In this document: positions 61,350 through 64,000 of the stretch, in pieces
How positions within the stretch are numbered: position 1 is the first letter of the stretch
How the letters are laid out: every line of letters starts with the position of its first letter
Origin: Paraphaeosphaeria minitans
Taxonomy: Eukaryota > Ascomycota > Dothideomycetes > Pleosporales > Didymosphaeriaceae
Length of the DNA stretch: 64,000 nucleotides
NCBI GenBank assembly: GCA_015832175.1
Contig: WJXW01000004.1
Location: forward strand, 806,001-870,000
Direction of reading: 5' to 3'
The notes under the pieces: generated by a model
Databases searched by the model: none
Seen by the model: the letters and a program-made list of their open reading frames with translations, nothing else
What the model was told of the DNA's origin: nothing
Program-made: the position numbers and the translations under genes

Positions 61350-61682
61350 GGTAGTGATCGGATTGGTAGTGGCGGTTAACGTAGAAGTCTGAGCTTTTTT
61401 GCGATTTAGGATAAGATTGCGGGCAATTGAGGATGAGAAACATGGAAGATTAATAGGCCAGTGGAGATAAATCGGAGCGTGAGCACAGGCTAGCACAACG
61501 AATGTTTCTCTGGGGGTAAAGGCCCGACAAGAGGACTTTCAAAAGCCAAATGCACAATATGAAATTCCCGGAAGCTGGAAAGCGTCTATAGCCACGCACT
61601 ACTGTACATCGTTTCGTGTACAGGGTCAAGCAACCCTACTTCTCCTTTCTCTCCAACGCTCGCACTTTTCAATCGTGATCAT
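61350..61682. other. Intergenic region between the Cys-rich remnant and MIC10
   Basis: These 333 bp lie upstream of the Cys-rich remnant and downstream of MIC10, both on the minus strand. They should hold the MIC10 3' UTR and the promoter of the remnant. I see no further coding signal. Confidence 0.5.
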
Positions 61683-62223
61683 CTATGGCCTGATGACGCG
61701 TAGTCCATCCTTGGGGGGTGCCGCTGCCCGCTTGAAAGACTGCTGTATGTTAGTTGTGTGAAATGCTTTTGGTCTTGTGTCCGCTTACGCCGTCGCATTC
61801 TTCCCAAGCTCGTCCGGCACCAAAACCGAGGCCAACCCATGCCGGCCATGCGCGTCGCTTAAAGAGAAGAACGGAGAAGACAACACCGAAGCCGACGCCG
61901 AGTCCGGATCGAATAAGCATGGAAGAGAGGCAGCGATCCCACTACGGTCATTAATTAGCATGAGGGTTCAGCATGTAGGATAAAGCTTCAAGCTCCATTG
62001 GAGAAGTCGCATGAGCTTCGCAGGACCGCGATTGACGCTCGCAAGGCCCTTAGCTGGCGCAAGAAAGCTCGTGCAATCCCAGGTCAACGTCGGAGGTGCA
62101 TTTTGATCATTGTCGGCGCGGGTGCAGTACCTTCTCGTTGAGCAGAGCTTCGCTCATAGGGCGGGTAGTGCGCGGGATGGGCGCGACGGGCTGCGCAGTG
62201 GGCTCGGGGGTCTTATCGGCCAT
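61683..62223 (-). CDS. MIC10: MICOS complex subunit Mic10
   Basis: Three exons on the minus strand, 62223-62131, 61941-61789 and 61742-61683, encode 101 aa. Exon 1 gives MADKTPEP... to RPMSEALLNEK. Exon 2 starts WDRCLSSML and ends AWEECDG. Exon 3 gives QSFKRAAAPPKDGLRVIRP and TAG. The protein shows the two membrane segments of the family with their glycine motifs, GLGVGFGVVFSVLLF and WVGLGFGAGRAW, joined by the basic loop KRRAWPA. Mic10 sits in the mitochondrial inner membrane as a hairpin, oligomerises through these glycines and bends the membrane at crista junctions as the core of MICOS. Intron 1 (189 nt) is GTACTG...GACCGTAG with an upstream CTAAT; intron 2 (46 nt) is GTAAGC...ACTAACATACAG. 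Exon 3 begins at a CAGCAG tandem acceptor, so one Gln may be optional. It is divergent from URB2. Confidence 0.93.
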
Positions 62224-62515
62224 GGCGATTGTGGATGGGGTCAATTGGGCTTTGTGGTGCCTTTCTCGACGTGTTTGAGAGAGATGACGCGGGATGGGGA
62301 TGCGTCGTTCCTGGCGTCGATGCGGAAAAGCTTCGGGAGAGCGAGCTTAGGAAAGGAAAGGAAAGCGTCCGTGCGCCAATTTTTCGAGAAGACAGAGCTC
62401 CCCGCTGCGACTTCTGCTCCGCACCACCACTTTCGTGACAAAAGTGAGAGGACAGATGGCCGCAGCGACCCAGGTTTGTCAACAGTCATAATATGGATTT
62501 ACACATGTTAACAGT
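62224..62515. promoter_or_regulatory. Shared upstream region of MIC10 and URB2
   Basis: These 292 bp separate the MIC10 start (minus) from the URB2 start (plus), so the two are divergently transcribed from one short region that must hold both promoters and 5' UTRs. A direct GGAAAG repeat lies at about 62,350-62,366. No TATA box is evident. Open frames here are not coding. Confidence 0.6.
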
Positions 62516-64000
62516 ATGTCACAGGCTCCTACGAGCCTCCCGGCGCCGACTCGACCGCGGTTGCAAGCAATCAATCAGACCTACACCGACCTGAACAAGC
62601 AAATAGACCAGGCCACGCAGATCATAGGCCTTCCCGACGACTGGGACTCTCTAAGAGGTGAAGCGCGCTCAAAGATTGCCAAGCGCATCGTTGGCGCAAG
62701 GGCAGATTGGGTTTTGCGGTGGCTTCTCGAAAAACTCAAAGATACTACAGATGGCAGTGCTCAGGCACGGGCGAGCACGAAAGCATGGAATCTCCTTGAC
62801 TGGATGATCGAGGTCCTCCCGGTGTCACGGTGCGCGCCGCATCTGAGAGATGCTGGTTTTTTGACCATCCTCGAAAAAGTTCTCGAGGAGAGATATAGCG
62901 CCGATGCTGTCATTCCGCCGGAGCCGTTGCAACAGGAAAACCACCCGCGAGACGACTCGAGCGAGACGGTACAGGAAGATCTGCAACCCTCGCGCAAGCG
63001 GAAACGAGGCTCCGGTGCGAGCACACCTTCCAAGAGAGCCGCACTCGAATCCAGCGGCTCCGTGGAACTGTTTGAAGCCGTGACTACTACGGTACGCTCA
63101 ATTCGAGACAAAGGCGATACGCAGGGAAAAAGTGAGGAGACTATCCAGTCAGAGCACATGAAGATGGTATTGAGGACGGAAAGCGCACAGGCAGCGCGGA
63201 TCGTTAGGAATTGGCTGAATGCTGTTCTGCGAATCCACTCGTCAGCACAAGGGACATCGAGTTACTTCGGTCATCTGGACTTGTCCTTGATCGTGGACAT
63301 CTGGGAGCTGCGCGCCATTGATACCAAGGACGACACTGGTGCGTCCGTGGATCAGTTCTCAGCAGAATGCTTGATACCGAGCCTGCTTCTTTCCCAAACA
63401 TTGCATCAACCTGGAAAGGGCGAATCCAGCCCTTCCAATATCAGGAACACTTTGTCAGTTTTGGATCGGCTTATTGCTAAGCATATCCTCATTCCCTCGC
63501 GGGCGGCCTTCTTCAACGCCCGAAGCGAGAAAGACACGCCGCAGCATAATGGGAAGGCCGAGCTTCTCTCCACCAGTCTGGCACCGCTCAGTCGCAGATT
63601 GCTGCAGGCTGCCCATTTACAAGATAGCGGCGTGGACATGCCGGCTTATTACACGCCTTTGTTTGCCGCTGTCCCACACTTGCTTCACATTATCATACGC
63701 TCTTCACCAGCGCGCTCGCCAAAAACTAGGACTACAGAAAAGCCATGGATCAAGGCCTCACTGGTGACTCTTTCACAGTGCGTAGGATGCGAACTGACCC
63801 CCCCAGATTTCGCAGCTCCGAGTGCTTCCACAGCCGCAGTTGAGGCGTGTCTTACTATCCTAGCTTCTTACGACGTCAGCATAGATACACAGGTGCTCAG
63901 GGACATCTTCTGGTTCCATTCTGGTCTCAAATATCCATTACACAAGGAGAGATCCGTAAATTGGTCTCTCATTGCAGCCCTTGTAGAAAACGATTCGTCC
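62516..64000 (+). CDS. URB2: Probable nucleolar pre-60S factor Urb2/Npa2, N-terminal 495 aa
   Basis: This open frame of 495 codons from ATG at 62516 runs off the window without a stop. An in-frame TAA at 62489 with no ATG between fixes the start. The protein begins MSQAPTSLPAP and has helical repeat-like sequence throughout. WVLRWLLEKLKD lies near residue 65, followed by a conserved-looking LLDWMIEVLP. A basic cluster SRKRKR (159-164) in a disordered Ser/Glu-rich stretch could act as a nuclear signal. MVLRTESAQAARIVRNWL comes next, and FWFHSGLKYPL near the end. I recognise this as the N-terminal part of the Urb2/Npa2 family, large nucleolar proteins (over 1,000 aa) that act in early 60S assembly and 27S pre-rRNA processing. 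The diagnostic Urb2 domain is C-terminal and outside the window, so the name rests on overall resemblance. No intron is needed. Normal composition, no RIP. Confidence 0.68.
   Translation, partial: MSQAPTSLPAPTRPRLQAINQTYTDLNKQIDQATQIIGLPDDWDSLRGEARSKIAKRIVGARADWVLRWLLEKLKDTTDGSAQARASTKAWNLLDWMIEVLPVSRCAPHLRDAGFLTILEKVLEERYSADAVIPPEPLQQENHPRDDSSETVQEDLQPSRKRKRGSGASTPSKRAALESSGSVELFEAVTTTVRSIRDKGDTQGKSEETIQSEHMKMVLRTESAQAARIVRNWLNAVLRIHSSAQGTSSYFGHLDLSLIVDIWELRAIDTKDDTGASVDQFSAECLIPSLLLSQTLHQPGKGESSPSNIRNTLSVLDRLIAKHILIPSRAAFFNARSEKDTPQHNGKAELLSTSLAPLSRRLLQAAHLQDSGVDMPAYYTPLFAAVPHLLHIIIRSSPARSPKTRTTEKPWIKASLVTLSQCVGCELTPPDFAAPSASTAAVEACLTILASYDVSIDTQVLRDIFWFHSGLKYPLHKERSVNWSLIAALVENDSS

Noticed and set aside
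61754..62511. Plus-strand frames including a 133-codon one at 62110-62511, and minus frames 62213-62482 and 62241-62489
   Set aside because: They lie opposite to or upstream of MIC10, whose three exons with splice signals and family motifs account for the coding signal. The frames show no motif.
62761..63767. Minus frames 62761-63159, 63204-63401, 63406-63639 and plus frame 63474-63767
   Set aside because: They are shadows of the 495-codon URB2 frame, which spans the same DNA without a stop.

Overview
The window looks like nuclear DNA of a filamentous ascomycete (Pezizomycotina). The reasons are short GT-AG introns with CTAAC/CTAAT-type branch points, fungal-type MIC10 and URB2 genes, and a long AT-rich block in which nearly every CAG/CAA codon of old transposon genes has become TAG/TAA. 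That last pattern is the signature of repeat-induced point mutation (RIP, CpA to TpA). The order may be Dothideomycetes/Mycosphaerellales-like, judged only from the feel of the URB2 protein; I cannot name a species.

Positions 1 to about 60,210 are an AT-rich transposon nest with no intact host gene. Most of it is one Ty3/Gypsy chromovirus family, seen in at least nine more or less complete copies, which I call L, D, A, E, H, B, F, K/M and C. I could rebuild much of the nesting from equal-length LTR pairs and 5-bp target-site duplications (TSDs). D (from 1,439) is interrupted by a Copia element X (3,214-10,338, TSD GTTAC/GTTAT), by A (12,165-25,335, CTATC; itself holding E, 13,402-19,983, CCCTA), and by H (from 25,397). 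H is interrupted by Copia element Y (26,298-39,691, TATAA; itself holding B, 29,551-36,215, CTTGT) and by F (from 39,854). F is cut by K (from 44,766), and K by C (45,237-51,982, AGTTA). The right arms of D, H, F and K are not present as such. The block ends in an LTR of another subtype (57,811-58,173), which points to a large recombination deletion. A RIP-damaged PIF/Harbinger-type element (about 58,174-60,210), with a DDE transposase and a convergent Myb/SANT-like gene, borders the normal DNA.

The Gypsy family has four LTR subtypes. They share about 205 bp from the TATA box to the LTR end but have unrelated upstream U3 regions. Every copy whose 3' end is visible also carries a small ORF on the strand opposite to pol, between pol and the 3' LTR. 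It encodes a protein with Cys-rich motifs followed by a coiled coil. This ORF also comes in four versions, and the version always matches the U3 subtype. This is the most interesting system in the window.

Positions about 60,216-64,000 have normal composition. They hold: a stretch with a doubtful BTB-like remnant; the 5' part of a Cys-rich putative zinc-binding gene on the minus strand with one CAG-to-TAG-type stop; a complete three-exon MIC10 gene (minus strand, 101 aa, mitochondrial cristae junctions); and, divergently transcribed from a 292-bp shared upstream region, the first 495 codons of a probable URB2/NPA2 ribosome-biogenesis gene that runs off the window.
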